Shown here one piece after another: positions 4,532 to 5,699 of a stretch of DNA of 5,699 bases (its first letter is position 1; each line of letters opens with the position of its first letter). Location of the stretch: the NCBI GenBank assembly GCA_007121115.1, contig SKMI01000143.1:1-5699 (forward strand). The letters run 5' to 3'. The translations under genes and the position numbers were made by a program. The stretch comes from Paracoccaceae bacterium. GTDB lineage: Bacteria; Pseudomonadota; Alphaproteobacteria; Rhodobacterales; Rhodobacteraceae. The notes beneath the pieces are model-generated. The model ran no database searches. It was not told the DNA's origin and saw nothing but the letters and a program-made list of their open reading frames with translations.

Positions 4532-5659
4532 ATGGACCGCATTGACCGGATCGAGGCCATCCCGGTGGCCTATCCCGATCCGAACGATTTCAACACCACG
4601 CGGCGCACGGTGCTGGTCAAGGTCACCACCGCCGACGGCGTGACCGGCTGGGGCGAGTGCATCGCCATGTGGCCCGAGGCCTGCCGCGCCGTGAAGCTGG
4701 TGATCGAGGAGGGGCTCTTGCCCGTGGTGCGCGGCATGGACCCCACCGACACCGCCAGCGTCTGGCAGGCGATGCGCCGCCATGTCTGGTGGTATGGCGA
4801 GGGGGGCATCGCCTCGCTGGCGATTTCCGGCGTCGATATCGCGCTCTGGGACATCGCGGGCAAGATCGCGGGCAAGCCGGTGCATGACCTGCTGGGCGGG
4901 CTGAAGCAGGAGCGCCTGCGTGCCAATGCCTCCAGCCACGTCAACAAGAAGGGCGAGGCGGCTTGCGTGGCCGAGGTGGTGGGGTTCTTCGAGGCCGGGT
5001 TCCCCTCGTGCAAGCTGGGGTTTGCCAAGAAGGGCGAAAGCGATATCGGTGGCGACCCCGACACCGATGTCAGCTTCATCCGCGCGCTGCGGGCGGCGCT
5101 GGGGGACAGCGCTGAAATCCTGGTCGATATCGGCAACGGCGTGCGCTGGGACGTGGAAACCGCCATCGACGTGGCCAACCGCATGTCGGACTACCGCATC
5201 GGCTGGTACGAGGAACCGCTCTACCCCACCGATGACGCGGGCTATCGCAAGCTGAAGGCCAGCACGCAGGTCCGCATCGCCAGCGGTGAGCGCGAGTTCA
5301 CCGAAGCGGGCTATCGCCGCCAGATGGAGTTCGTGCAGGCGGTCGATGTCTATGGCGTGGACCCTGCGCGGGTCGAAGGGATCACCGGTTTCGCCCGCGT
5401 CGATGCCCTGTGCCGCGCGCATGGCAAGGTGATCAACGCGCACGCCTGGTCCACCGCCATCACCACGGCGGCCAGCCTGCATCTGTCGCTGGCCTCCGGG
5501 AACGCGGAAATATTCGAATTCAAGCCCTTCCCCGTGGTTGTGCAGGATGAACTGGTGACCGAAAAGATCTGGCACCGCGACGGCTGGGCCTACCCGCTGA
5601 CCGGCCCCGGGCTGGGGATCGAGGTGCGCGAAGATGTCGTGCGCCGGATCGCGGCATGA
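4532..5659 (+). CDS. Enolase-superfamily enzyme, mandelate racemase subgroup (probable acid-sugar dehydratase or racemase)
   Basis: The protein has 375 residues. Such enzymes abstract the proton next to a carboxylate with Mg2+ help. The N-terminal capping domain covers about 1-125 (MDRIDRIEAIPV, GWGEC at 39-43, IALWDIAGKIAGKPVHDLLGG at 103-123). The barrel covers about 126-360. Visible metal ligands are Asp199 (ILVDIGNG), the Glu of WYEEPL (225-230) and Glu253 (ASGERE). Asp277 (VDPAR) and His304 (INAHAWSTA) form the general-base dyad of the mandelate racemase subgroup, and Glu329 (IFEFKPFP) fits its conserved partner. The KxK motif reads CKLG (160-163): Lys161 is present but the second Lys is Gly163. 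The ATG at 4532 is chosen because GGAGG (4519-4523) lies 8 bases upstream and the family begins here. A GTG at 4511 with its own GAGGGAGGGG is possible and would add 7 residues. The substrate is unknown. Confidence 0.9.
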   Translation: MDRIDRIEAIPVAYPDPNDFNTTRRTVLVKVTTADGVTGWGECIAMWPEACRAVKLVIEEGLLPVVRGMDPTDTASVWQAMRRHVWWYGEGGIASLAISGVDIALWDIAGKIAGKPVHDLLGGLKQERLRANASSHVNKKGEAACVAEVVGFFEAGFPSCKLGFAKKGESDIGGDPDTDVSFIRALRAALGDSAEILVDIGNGVRWDVETAIDVANRMSDYRIGWYEEPLYPTDDAGYRKLKASTQVRIASGEREFTEAGYRRQMEFVQAVDVYGVDPARVEGITGFARVDALCRAHGKVINAHAWSTAITTAASLHLSLASGNAEIFEFKPFPVVVQDELVTEKIWHRDGWAYPLTGPGLGIEVREDVVRRIAA

Positions 5660-5699
5660 GCGGGGGCGGGAAATACGGGCTGCGGCCCCTGACGATGGA
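5656..5699 (+). CDS. Start of a third, translationally coupled gene; truncated by the window edge
   Basis: The stop of the preceding gene overlaps a new ATG in the sequence ATGA (5656-5659). This is the arrangement of translationally coupled genes in one operon. The frame reads MSGGGKYGLRPLTM and runs to the window end without a stop. The run LRPLT near the N-terminus resembles the first strand of many GNAT acetyltransferases, but 14 residues cannot settle a family. A ribosome-binding site is not obvious upstream, in line with re-initiation. Confidence 0.5.
   Translation, partial: MSGGGKYGLRPLTM

Noticed and set aside
3560..5575. A 671-codon open frame on the minus strand across the SDR and enolase-superfamily genes
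   Set aside because: It runs antisense to the enolase-superfamily gene and in another frame of the SDR gene. Its translation is low-complexity Gly/Arg/Ala with no domain. It is a GC-rich shadow.

Overview
The window is high-GC DNA with short intergenic gaps, probably from an alphaproteobacterium, most likely of the Rhodobacteraceae (Roseobacter/Rhodobacter/Paracoccus group). The main evidence is a housekeeping block of secB, fxsA, a TimA/Tim44-like gene and an Smr-domain gene, a conserved neighbourhood in alphaproteobacteria. The protein motifs also fit: a SecB ending in the ILFPFARR...GGYPPLNL signature, and a Tim44 domain ending in DVWTFARN...NWKLVATGG.

Layout. At the left edge (1-221) the composition falls to about 47% G+C over the first 180 bases. 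This stretch is non-coding apart from the first 16 codons of a leftward gene whose start resembles DUF262 (GmrSD-type restriction) proteins. Positions 222-1551 hold two leftward genes, smr and timA. A 120-bp divergent region separates timA from the rightward pair fxsA-secB (1672-2786). The mltA gene, usually found between timA and smr in relatives, is absent. Past secB, two nested hairpins (2799-2891) separate it from a convergent gene for a Ysc84-type lipoprotein (2894-3472), which has its own good promoter. From 3655 onward the content is metabolic: a leftward SDR oxidoreductase and a divergent rightward enolase-superfamily (mandelate-racemase subgroup) enzyme. A third gene begins at 5656, overlaps the enolase-superfamily gene by 4 bases and runs off the window.

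How the parts work together. SecB is the cytosolic export chaperone, TimA is a membrane-anchored Tim44 relative, and FxsA is a small inner-membrane protein, so the left half concerns the cell envelope and protein handling. The right half looks like a small catabolic module for a hydroxy-acid or acid sugar: a dehydratase or racemase paired with an NAD(P)-dependent dehydrogenase. The 121-bp gap between these two genes holds a 17-bp palindrome, AATTGGCCTGACCAATT, close to operators of FCD-type GntR repressors such as PdhR. It is flanked by two face-to-face promoters with the same TTGACT -35 hexamer and 17-bp spacing. One repressor dimer could therefore control both genes. The regulator gene itself is not in the window.

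There is no clear novel multi-gene system here. The most interesting points are the symmetric divergent promoter, the possible start of a defence gene beside a conserved core locus, the loss of mltA, and altered catalytic positions in the SDR (Thr for Ser) and the enolase-superfamily enzyme (second Lys of the KxK motif replaced by Gly).
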